A DNA stretch of 64,000 bases, from assembly GCF_021390675.1 (NCBI RefSeq), contig NZ_JAJEJV010000004.1:620001-684000 (forward strand). The letters run 5' to 3'. Positions 37,529-43,682 of the stretch are shown piece after piece. Both the position numbers and the translations under genes were made by a program. Under the pieces are notes generated by a model that was given only the letters and a program-made list of their open reading frames with translations, was not told the DNA's origin and did not search any database. Each line of letters starts with the position of its first letter. Within the stretch, counting starts at the first letter, position 1. Origin of the DNA: Dyella sp. 2HG41-7 (GTDB lineage: Bacteria; Pseudomonadota; Gammaproteobacteria; Xanthomonadales; Rhodanobacteraceae).

Positions 37529-37554
37529 GTCCGCTTTCGACCCAGAGCGAACAT
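37529..37554. repeat. 'GCTTTCGACC' palindrome, copy 3
   Basis: GTCCGCTTT-CGACCC-AGAGCGAAC is a slightly diverged copy. It lies 33 bp before the start of the 113-residue unknown protein. Confidence 0.8.
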
Positions 37555-37586
37555 TAACCGTAACGGAGATTGGCATCGGTGGACGA

Positions 37587-37928
37587 ATGACTCCAGAGCA
37601 AGAGATCTCCCGGCGCAAGAAGTTGGTGTCTGCAGCGAAAGCTTTACTCTCGCTGCAGGTTGGGCTTGCAGTTGGGGCTGCTCGAATTGAGAACATTCTT
37701 TCGTGGTTGGGTGAGACCTATCAGCGCGAGCATCCTCTTTTTGCTTTTTTTATTGCGAACATTCCGCCAGAAATACCTTTGGGCGGTGCCCGTCTTCTGT
37801 GGCGCTCGGACCTCATGCTTGAAACTGACGACAGACTTGCCCGGATCGAGGCAAAGTTTCGTCGAGCGCTGCTTGGTGAATGCGTGAAGATTATCGATAG
37901 GTACGATCCCACTTCTAAGGTGGAATAG
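37587..37928 (+). CDS. hypothetical protein, 113 aa
   Basis: I do not recognise this 113-residue soluble protein. It looks helical, with charged ends (EQEISRRKKLVSAAKALLSLQVGLAVGAARIENILSWLG) and a basic C-terminal helix (LARIEAKFRRALLGECVKIIDRY). A GGTGG stretch lies just upstream of the ATG. It is preceded at 33 bp by a 27-bp palindrome and followed 11 bp later by another, giving it a cassette-like layout. Confidence 0.55.
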   Translation: MTPEQEISRRKKLVSAAKALLSLQVGLAVGAARIENILSWLGETYQREHPLFAFFIANIPPEIPLGGARLLWRSDLMLETDDRLARIEAKFRRALLGECVKIIDRYDPTSKVE

Positions 37929-37938
37929 ACCAGATTGG

Positions 37939-37967
37939 ATGTCCGCTTCCGACCCAAAAGCGGACAT
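37939..37967. repeat. 'GCTTTCGACC' palindrome, copy 4
   Basis: ATGTCCGCTT-CCGACCCAA-AAGCGGACAT is the most symmetrical copy, with 10-bp arms. It lies 27 bp before the start of the 94-residue unknown protein. Confidence 0.88.
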
Positions 37968-37993
37968 GGTGCGCAGGGTCACAGGAGCCACGA

Positions 37994-38278
37994 ATGCCAA
38001 GGAATCGTTCAGATTTAGAGCTGGCAATCGGGAAGCTTATTGTCATGGCCCAGCGAGAGTGGGAAAACGAATCTGGCGAGCCCGAAGGCGAAGAGAGCTT
38101 ATCTGTCATGTATCGCTGCCACGAATTGCTCCGAGCGGCAAAAGCAGATGAGCTCAAGAATCTCCTCAATGGACGCACGCTGGCCGGATACCTTGGCGGA
38201 TTGTGGCATGGCACACACCCGAAGGTAGTTCCTTCTGTTGAGGCGGTGGCGAAAGCTATGGCAACAGAAATCCAATGA
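37994..38278 (+). CDS. hypothetical protein, 94 aa
   Basis: I do not recognise this 94-residue protein. It is acidic and helical (LELAIGKLIVMAQREWENESGEPEGEESLSVMYRCHELLRAAKADELKNLL), with a conserved-looking W residue and no membrane segment. AGGAG before the ATG supports the start. It lies between palindromes of two different families, as if packaged as a single-gene unit. Confidence 0.6.
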   Translation: MPRNRSDLELAIGKLIVMAQREWENESGEPEGEESLSVMYRCHELLRAAKADELKNLLNGRTLAGYLGGLWHGTHPKVVPSVEAVAKAMATEIQ

Positions 38279-38291
38279 GTTCCATCCGCCA

Positions 38292-38339
38292 AAGGGGACG
38301 GAGATAGTTAGCTGCGCCTAACTACCTCCGTCCCCTTTA
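38292..38339. repeat. 48-bp 'GGGGACGGAGGTAGTTA' palindrome, copy 2
   Basis: Same arms as copy 1 with one mismatch (GGAGATAG on the left) and a GCTGCGC loop that creates GCCTAAC at 38317-38323. An extra CGTCCCCTTTAC is appended on the right. Confidence 0.88.
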
Positions 38340-38483
38340 CACGTCCCCTTTACACTCAGCGTTGCGGTCCACGCAGCGTGTCGCAACATGTATGACCGGA
38401 CGTCGGAGTCCGTATATTCAGTAGTTAGGCGGCACAAATATTACTTCTGCGCAATCCAGCAAGACACTTTCTGGAGACAATGA

Positions 38484-38879
38484 ATGTTTAGCCATGTAAT
38501 GGTCGGGACGAGTGACATAGAGCGCTCAAAGAAGTTCTATGACGCAGTTCTTGGCACACTAGGTGCCGGAGCGCCAATTCGGAATAATGCGAAGACTGGT
38601 CATGCCCGACTTTTCTACCGATTCAATGGCGGAACTTTCGTCGTGGGTGAACCGATCAATGACGAAAGTGCAAGTTTTGCGAACGGGGGCACCATCGGCT
38701 TTCAATGTAACTCTCCTGAGCAGGTCCACCAGTTCCACGATGTCGCTGTGGTGCATGGCGGAAAATCGATTGAGGACCCTCCGGGCCTTCGAGAAACCGC
38801 TATGGGCACTCTGTACCTCGCATATGTCCGAGACCCCGATGGAAATAAGCTCTGTGCGCTTCATCGCCCCAAGGCCTAA
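38484..38879 (+). CDS. VOC family (glyoxalase-like) protein
   Basis: This 131-residue protein has the vicinal oxygen chelate fold: paired beta-alpha-beta modules beginning HVMVGTSDIERSKKFYDAVLGTLGA and ending YVRDPDGNKLCALHRP. The first His and the Glu/Asp of the end module are plausible metal ligands. VOC enzymes include glyoxalases, dioxygenases and drug-resistance proteins, and the exact role here is unknown. GGAGA supports the ATG. GTTAGGC occurs 60 bp upstream and GCCTAAT overlaps the stop codon, resembling the ends of an integron cassette. Confidence 0.85.
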   Translation: MFSHVMVGTSDIERSKKFYDAVLGTLGAGAPIRNNAKTGHARLFYRFNGGTFVVGEPINDESASFANGGTIGFQCNSPEQVHQFHDVAVVHGGKSIEDPPGLRETAMGTLYLAYVRDPDGNKLCALHRPKA

Positions 38880-39200
38880 TACCGAACAATTGATCCATCG
38901 TAATACGCCAAAAACGGTGTCAGGTTCACTTCTTTGCGCCAAAGGGGACGGAGGTAGTTAGCTGCGTTTAACTACCTCCGTCCCCTTTACATCCCGGTTA
39001 GCTGCGTTTAACTACCTCCGTCCCCTTTACATCCCGTCCCCTTTACATCCCGTCCCCTTTACATCCCGTCCCCTTTACATCACCTTTACATCCGTCCTCC
39101 GTCCCCTTTACATCCGTCCCCTTTACAGCGTTTAACTTGCCCCCGTTTTGAAGAAGTAACCAACTTCCCAATCTCCTCGACATTTCGGTCGCTAAGTAAC
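38880..39200. repeat. palindrome copy 3 with tandem 16-bp repeats
   Basis: This gene-free stretch holds a full 48-bp palindrome (38941-38988), a truncated second copy (38996-39028), and then tandem units of ATCCCGTCCCCTTTAC (three regular, then degenerate to about 39126). The repeats share the CGTCCCCTTTAC end of the palindrome, so they probably arose by slippage or repeated insertion. A fragment, GTCAGGTTCACTT (about 38919-38931), precedes it. Confidence 0.85.
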
Positions 39201-39503
39201 ATGGATGGACGTCTGTCGAACCTGCTTAAGACTGTCGCGAAGTGGACGCTTTTCATTTCCGTGGCGGTCTTCTTTATTGGGCTTGTGTGGATCATTGTCG
39301 CCTCGCCTTGCAGCGACGTCGGGATCTATCTTCTCCTCTCATCAGTCGCGCTAACGGCTCTTTCCGCCTGCATGTTGTTAATACGGGCGCTGTTGGTTCG
39401 TACAGCGGATTCCTTTTGGCTTGGTCTCACCATCGTCTTCTACGCATTCGTGGAATTTGCTATTTCTTATTATTCGGCGCTTATGCTTTGCCGGGGCGTT
39501 TAA
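39201..39503 (+). CDS. small membrane protein, 100 aa
   Basis: I do not recognise this 100-residue protein. It has three strongly hydrophobic segments (about residues 14-34, 42-64 and 72-92) and is probably an inner-membrane protein. The ribosome-binding site is weak (AAGTAA). It lies just after the tandem-repeat block and 52 bp before the possible lipoprotein gene. Confidence 0.55.
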   Translation: MDGRLSNLLKTVAKWTLFISVAVFFIGLVWIIVASPCSDVGIYLLLSSVALTALSACMLLIRALLVRTADSFWLGLTIVFYAFVEFAISYYSALMLCRGV

Positions 39504-39555
39504 GCTGACTAGTACCTCTCACAAACCAAAGCTGACATGCTCACCTAGGGATCAC

Positions 39556-39945
39556 GTGAAAAATCTTCGCTCCATCTCAATAGCACTAGCAGTCACTTTT
39601 CTTTGCTCGGCGTGCGCTCACTCGCCCGTCTTTCCAAAAGTGGATCGTTCATCGAATTTGGATCTCTCATCAATTGCCAAGCGGTTTGGCGTACCTCATT
39701 GCGACGTATCGGTGCCCATGACCCAAGAGGAGGTGCTCCGCGCGATCGAGCTGCAGGGAGTCCAGCATCCGGCGAATAGGACCGACTGGGCGGCGATGAT
39801 TGAGGAACTCAAGCCGAACGATCAACTTCGTCAGGTAATTTGCCTCACAAAAGGAACGAACGGCTTGGCTGCAGGAGACGTCTTCTACGGCCTGTTTCGA
39901 GACGGGGAGATGGTCGCTGAGATGCACACGGTTATCATCAACTAG
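39556..39945 (+). CDS. putative lipoprotein, 129 aa
   Basis: I do not recognise this protein beyond its export signal. From the GTG at 39556 it begins KNLRSISIALAVTFLCSACAHSP, a hydrophobic signal followed by a lipobox-like CSAC, so lipid attachment to Cys 19 is likely though the box is imperfect. The mature part (RFGVPHCDVSVPMTQEEVLRAIELQG and later GLAAGDVFYGLFRDGEMVAEMHTVII) looks like a small soluble domain. AGGGA precedes the start. A longer frame from 39421 overlaps the membrane-protein gene and is rejected. Confidence 0.6.
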   Translation: MKNLRSISIALAVTFLCSACAHSPVFPKVDRSSNLDLSSIAKRFGVPHCDVSVPMTQEEVLRAIELQGVQHPANRTDWAAMIEELKPNDQLRQVICLTKGTNGLAAGDVFYGLFRDGEMVAEMHTVIIN

Positions 39946-39970
39946 GCGAGACCTTTGACGCCTAGGCGAG

Positions 39971-39998
39971 TGTCGGCTTTCGACCTAAAGCGGACCTT
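39971..39998. repeat. 'GCTTTCGACC' palindrome, copy 5
   Basis: TGTCGGCTTT-CGACCT-AAAGCGGACC is a clear copy. It lies 54 bp before the start of the next secreted protein. Confidence 0.82.
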
Positions 39999-40051
39999 GG
40001 CGGGGTAACCGATCTGCGACGTCAATGAGTCAACTTTTACAGGGAAGCTAT

Positions 40052-40558
40052 ATGCAGAATCATTTGCTTTTAACGTCGGTGTTTGTGTTGTGCGCATTGA
40101 CGGGAGCCGCTGCGGCAGCGGATAGCCCAGCGCTGATCGACAATTCGAAAGTCGTTCCCGTAACACGATTTCTCGAAGATCAACCGCTCAACGAAAATGC
40201 TCCAGCGTTGCGCGCAGCGCTAATGGACTGGGAAGAAAAAAGCAAAGATGTAGTCGACGTGGTTTGTCCGGGCGTTTTTGCGCCACTGCCAGACGATCAC
40301 ATCAAATACGGCTCCGAGCTGGTCGTTCAATTTATCTTTGGAAGCGCGGCGTACCAGATAGCTAATCCCGGTGAGAAAGGCAAACTTATGCCAGCTCAAC
40401 TCGCGGGTATGCGTAGCATGCTGAAGGCCTACCGGTCATTCCTTGCGCGTGACCCAAGCGCACGCATTCCGCGTTACGATGAATTATCCAAGGACGATGA
40501 ACAAGGCACACTTCCGAAGGTGCTTGAGCCGTTGGTTATCGCCAATTGCAAATCTTAA
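40052..40558 (+). CDS. secreted hypothetical protein, 168 aa
   Basis: I do not recognise this 168-residue protein. A signal peptide spans residues 1-22 (LLLTSVFVLCALTGAAAAA), so it is exported. The mature part is helical and includes two Cys residues (VVCPGVF and the C-terminal ANCKS) that could form a disulfide. A strong AGGGAAG ribosome-binding site before 40052 makes this start better than the in-frame ATG at 40025. A palindrome lies 54 bp upstream. Confidence 0.65.
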   Translation: MQNHLLLTSVFVLCALTGAAAAADSPALIDNSKVVPVTRFLEDQPLNENAPALRAALMDWEEKSKDVVDVVCPGVFAPLPDDHIKYGSELVVQFIFGSAAYQIANPGEKGKLMPAQLAGMRSMLKAYRSFLARDPSARIPRYDELSKDDEQGTLPKVLEPLVIANCKS

Positions 40559-40632
40559 CGACCCGAATCGCGTCTACGATGGTGGCGCCGGATAGAACGG
40601 GTTCATTTCACCCATCGCGCGAAGAGCGTTGG

Positions 40633-40661
40633 AGTCCGCTTCAGACCCATGGCGGACACTT
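40633..40661. repeat. 'GCTTTCGACC' palindrome, copy 6
   Basis: AGTCCGCTT-CAGACCCAT-GGCGGACACTT is a diverged copy. The start codon of the following small gene (ATGGCGGAC) lies inside its right arm. Confidence 0.75.
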
Positions 40662-40924
40662 CAGATTTATCGTCTTTGAGGCTAGTCGTGCGCGAAGCGA
40701 TCGTGGATGTCTTAAAGGCAATTACCAGATTCATTTTTGAAATGATTATCTGGAACTTCGTGCTTTTCCATTTAGGGCGCCTTGCGATGCTCACTGTAAC
40801 TTTAGGTCGCTACCCGACTCACAAGGACTGCCTTCAATCACAAGGGCGCATCCAGCTGGCTGGAATAGCGACGCTTACGATCTTGTGGGTCGTCATTGCT
40901 GTGTCCAACAACCTGCACGGATAG
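40649..40924 (+). CDS. small membrane protein, 91 aa
   Basis: I do not recognise this 91-residue protein. Two hydrophobic segments (about residues 28-50 and 68-88) suggest a small inner-membrane protein. Its start codon and first residues (MADTS) are encoded by the right arm of the palindrome at 40633-40661, so the repeat now supplies the beginning of the gene. A GGAG lies 14 bp before the ATG, an uncomfortable spacing. Confidence 0.5.
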   Translation: MADTSDLSSLRLVVREAIVDVLKAITRFIFEMIIWNFVLFHLGRLAMLTVTLGRYPTHKDCLQSQGRIQLAGIATLTILWVVIAVSNNLHG

Positions 40925-41435
40925 CCGTAGCTGTTATTTCTGCTTCCAGCCGGACGCAAACATCTCGGCCAAGATTTGACGGACAACTCCAGAGCAAGTT
41001 ATCCCGCATCTATCGAGTAGGCATTCGCCAGCATGCCGAAGCACTTATCACTGACAGACTGCGTGTCGAGCTTCGTGCGAAGGTTCGTTTGTCGGGCGTG
41101 CTCATCCGATTCGATGATTGCGGCACGCCCGACATGAGTGAAGTAACGCGGATCGCTTGGTCTAGACCACCAAACGATCCGCTGGCCACCACCAACTTAA
41201 GTCAAGGAAGTCAATGATGGTTACGCTCGATCATAAGGCACCCGCACGTTTCCGTGCCCCCGCAGCGGTGCATCGCTCCAATTACTTCACCACCACGCCT
41301 TCGGCGTGGTGTCGGGCCATAGTGGGTTTCCGTCGAAATGGAAGCAGCTGATTCCTACAAGACGGACAGGTAATCCCTGCAACCCTTTACGCCGCGCGCA
41401 ATACGCGGCGTAACCTAAGCGCGTGGAGAAAATTT
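40925..41435. other. gene-free stretch with a structured leader
   Basis: No gene is well supported here; a frame at 40885-41217 overlaps the previous gene and shows no recognisable domain. From about 41217 the sequence is rich in stems: a GCACG-TTTC-CGTGC hairpin near 41250, a 9-bp stem CACCACGCC/GGCGTGGTG (41291-41311), and a 10-bp stem TTACGCCGCG/CGCGGCGTAA (41387-41413). The last one sits directly before the ribosome-binding site of the next gene, so this may be a regulatory 5' leader or a small RNA. Confidence 0.45.
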
Positions 41436-41708
41436 ATGGAAGACATGCACGGTGGACCGTCGGGTCCGCAGTTTTATGTGTTGTCGGAAGAGAGTTATCA
41501 GGAGCTGAAAACCCTTCAGATGATGTTGCATCTGATGGCGGCGATTGCATACACCGAAGAGGACGACAAGAACGGCAATTCGCTACTTACGATGCGTCGC
41601 GAGCAGATTTATTGCGTGTTTGAGGATATGAGTTCGCAGATTGGTATTGCGTTGGCGGGGGTGGGGCGGGAGAACGAGATCAAAGTGCGGAGCACGATGT
41701 GGCAATGA
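41436..41708 (+). CDS. hypothetical protein, 90 aa (possibly XAC0095-like)
   Basis: This 90-residue acidic, helical protein has no membrane segment. Its pattern (FYVLSEESYQELKTLQMMLHLMAAIAY) recalls the small XAC0095-like proteins of Xanthomonadales, but I am not certain. Function is unknown. GTGGAGA before the ATG supports the start. A 10-bp hairpin lies about 20 bp upstream of its ribosome-binding site, and a long-hairpin repeat follows 8 bp after the stop, so its mRNA is probably flanked by structure on both sides. Confidence 0.6.
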   Translation: MEDMHGGPSGPQFYVLSEESYQELKTLQMMLHLMAAIAYTEEDDKNGNSLLTMRREQIYCVFEDMSSQIGIALAGVGRENEIKVRSTMWQ

Positions 41709-41716
41709 CGCCTGAT

Positions 41717-41830
41717 GTCATTCCGGCGAAGGCCGGAATCCAATCGCAACTCGTTGTGCGAAGCACGCAAAAAAGTTTTGTGTCCTGCGGACGCGTATTT
41801 GTACTGGATTCCGGCCTTCGCCGGAATGAC
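41717..41830. repeat. 114-bp long-hairpin repeat, copy 3
   Basis: It has the same terminal arms as copies 1 and 2 (16908, 20019), with a centre shortened by about 7 bp. It lies between the 90-residue gene and the convergent 100-residue gene. Confidence 0.9.
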
Positions 41831-41887
41831 GAACGGTAAGCACTGACAACTCACAAACCTGAATAGTTTTTCGTATTGCAAGCGTCA

Positions 41888-42190
41888 TTAAATTTTAGGC
41901 TGATTTCTCACAACCCGCCCCAACACTTCGTCATCCCTAATCGCACGCGCTTTCGCCAGCGCGCGCATGTTCTGCTCCAACTCCGCAATGGAAAGCGGAA
42001 AATAACCGTCGTCGCCTTCGGACTTCAGCCAACCCAGCGCGCGTTCGCGGCTTGGATAAATACCGACGTCGTTCAACGCGGCGATAACGTCGTCCACGCC
42101 GACGTAACCGACTTGGCAATTCAGTCGCCAAAGCCAATTCATTTTCAGCGGATTAACTCCGCGGTTAAGCGTCGGCTTTCGGTATTCCAT
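41888..42190 (-). CDS. hypothetical protein, 100 aa
   Basis: I do not recognise this 100-residue protein. It has no membrane segment, and its C-terminal half is helical and charged (YFPLSIAELEQNMRALAKARAIRDDEVLGRVVRN). GGGGGA lies before the ATG at 42190. An internal Met at residue 17 is an alternative start. It faces the 90-residue gene across copy 3 of the long-hairpin repeat. Confidence 0.6.
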   Translation of the reverse strand: MEYRKPTLNRGVNPLKMNWLWRLNCQVGYVGVDDVIAALNDVGIYPSRERALGWLKSEGDDGYFPLSIAELEQNMRALAKARAIRDDEVLGRVVRNQPKI

Positions 42191-42356
42191 GACGATATCC
42201 CCCGTCGGCGCGGGTCGGCTGACGACCCGGGCGTCTGGGCGCGAATTTACCGTATTGGCCGGTTGGCGGGTATCGGAATTTCAGGGCTTTCTATGTTCAG
42301 GCGGGCGCGAGGCGGGGCCGTCGAAACACGAAATAGGTCGTGTAAGTGGCTAAAAC

Positions 42357-43295
42357 TCAGGTAAGTTCGCGCGACCAAACCTGTCCGACCAGATCGTGGC
42401 CGAAGCTGTGGTGACGTTTTTCCGACTCCAGCGAAAACCCGGCGCCTTGGTAGATGCGGCGGGCGGAGACGAGCAGGTCGTTGGTCCACAGCATGATCTT
42501 TGGGTAACCGGCGCTTTTTGCGAAGGCGAGGCATTCGTCCACCAAGCGTTTGCCGATACCGAGGCCGCGCGCTTTCGGATCGACGATCAGGCAACGCAGT
42601 TGCGCAATGTTGGGATCGTCTGCGTTGCGCACTACGAACACGCAGCCGACGCGTTCGCCATCGACTTCGGCCACCCACATGCGTTCCTTGGCGGGATCGT
42701 GTTTCGTGGCGAATTGCGCGAACAGCGTGGTGACCAAGGCTTCGAATTCGCTGTTCAAGTTGAATTCGTCAGCATAAAGCTGTCCGTGGCGTTCGATCGC
42801 CCAGCCGATATCGCCCATGCGATGCGTGCGTACCGTAATTTCTGCCGTTTCTTTTGCGGGTGACAGTAAACGCTGCACTTCTTGCATCGATGTCAGCAAT
42901 CGATGCCGACCTGGTTCCGACAAACGGGAAAGATGCGAGGCGGTGAGTTTGTGCGAGGCGCGATCGAGTTCGCGGAACGCTTTGCGTCCTTCGGGTGTGA
43001 GCGAAAGCAGCCATTGGCGGCCATCTTCTTTGGACGGTTGGCGCGTTACTAAACCTTCCGACATGAAGTTTTGCACCATGCGGCTGAGGTAGCCGGCGTC
43101 CAGTCCCAACAAATCGCCGATCTCTTTCGCGGTGATGGTTTTGCGCGTGCCGAGTTCGAATAGCACGCGGGCTTGGGTTAGCGAGAACTGGCTGGCGAGT
43201 AAACCTTCGTCGAGCACGCCGATTTGGCGGGTGTAGAAGCGGTTGAAGCTGCGGACGGCTTCGGCTTGCTGGGAGAGGGCTTCGGAGATGGGCAT
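42357..43295 (-). CDS. MarR-family regulator fused to GNAT acetyltransferase
   Basis: This 312-residue protein joins an N-terminal MarR-type winged helix (about residues 1-145; GLLASQFSLTQARVLFELGTRKTITAKEIGDLLGLDAGYLSRMVQNFMSEGLV) to a C-terminal GNAT acetyltransferase domain (about 155-310; acetyl-CoA site QLRCLIVDPKARGLGIGKRLVDECLAFAKSAGY). Such fusions occur in several proteobacteria. It should bind DNA and acetylate an unknown substrate. The start at 43295 is set by a perfect MarR-type operator ending 40 bp upstream; the longer frame to 43352 would run through this operator. Confidence 0.9.
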   Translation of the reverse strand: MPISEALSQQAEAVRSFNRFYTRQIGVLDEGLLASQFSLTQARVLFELGTRKTITAKEIGDLLGLDAGYLSRMVQNFMSEGLVTRQPSKEDGRQWLLSLTPEGRKAFRELDRASHKLTASHLSRLSEPGRHRLLTSMQEVQRLLSPAKETAEITVRTHRMGDIGWAIERHGQLYADEFNLNSEFEALVTTLFAQFATKHDPAKERMWVAEVDGERVGCVFVVRNADDPNIAQLRCLIVDPKARGLGIGKRLVDECLAFAKSAGYPKIMLWTNDLLVSARRIYQGAGFSLESEKRHHSFGHDLVGQVWSRELT

Positions 43296-43334
43296 GGGGC
43301 GTGCCTCGCGGGGGTTATGGCGAGGGTACGCTTG

Positions 43335-43357
43335 TATAGTTGACGGAGTCAACTATA
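43335..43357. promoter_or_regulatory. operator palindrome of the MarR-GNAT gene
   Basis: TATAGTTGAC and its exact reverse complement are separated by GGA. A 10-bp-armed perfect palindrome 40 bp before a MarR-family gene is the expected autoregulatory operator. Confidence 0.8.
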
Positions 43358-43406
43358 TGGGGATTGGCCTAAACTGGCCTGCTTTTCGCGGGGAGCTACC
43401 TGGCTC

Positions 43407-43551
43407 GTCATTCCCGCGAAAGCGGGACGAAGCGCAACGCGCGAAGAACGTCCGAAGGACGGCCCCAAAGGGGGGTGCGAAGCGAATCATCCAGTGTGGT
43501 TGCTCTTTGCGGAAACCAAAGTCGCTGGGTCCCCGCTTTCGCGGGGACGAC
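43407..43551. repeat. long-hairpin repeat, variant form
   Basis: Ends GTCATTCCCGCGAAAGCGGG and its near-complement (CCCCGCTTTCGCGGGGACGAC) frame a ~105-bp centre that also folds (CCGAAGGACGG, CCCCAAAGGGG). It resembles the 121-bp family but has different arm bases. Confidence 0.75.
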
Positions 43552-43591
43552 GGGCAAGATTGCGGCCGACTGCAAATTTTTCACGAGGGTG

Positions 43592-43673
43592 GCCCCTCAC
43601 CCCAACCCTCTTCCTCGCTCCTCAAAACCCGGCGACCCATGGCCGTTCCCCGCATCCCGGAGGGGAGAGGGAG
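43592..43673. repeat. 'CCCTCTCCCC' inverted-repeat element, copy 4
   Basis: GCCCCTCACCCCAACCCTCT on the left and GGAGGGGAGAGGGAG on the right flank a GGCGACCCATGGCCG centre. It is close to a reverse-oriented copy of the element at 34055-34136. Confidence 0.82.
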
Positions 43674-43682
43674 CAAGGGCGG

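Larger units (their letters stand above)
43296..43682. other. intergenic region with operator and two repeats
   Basis: These 387 bases carry no gene. They hold the MarR operator (43335-43357), a long-hairpin variant (43407-43551) and an inverted-repeat element (43592-43673), and end at the stop codon of the giant glycosyltransferase. Confidence 0.6.

Noticed and set aside
39001-39126. Tandem repeats suggesting a CRISPR array
   Set aside because: Units are 16 bp and contiguous or irregular, with no unique spacers, and no cas genes are present.
40885-41217. 110-codon frame after the small membrane protein gene
   Set aside because: It overlaps the previous gene, has no ribosome-binding site or recognisable domain, and composition suggests non-coding sequence.
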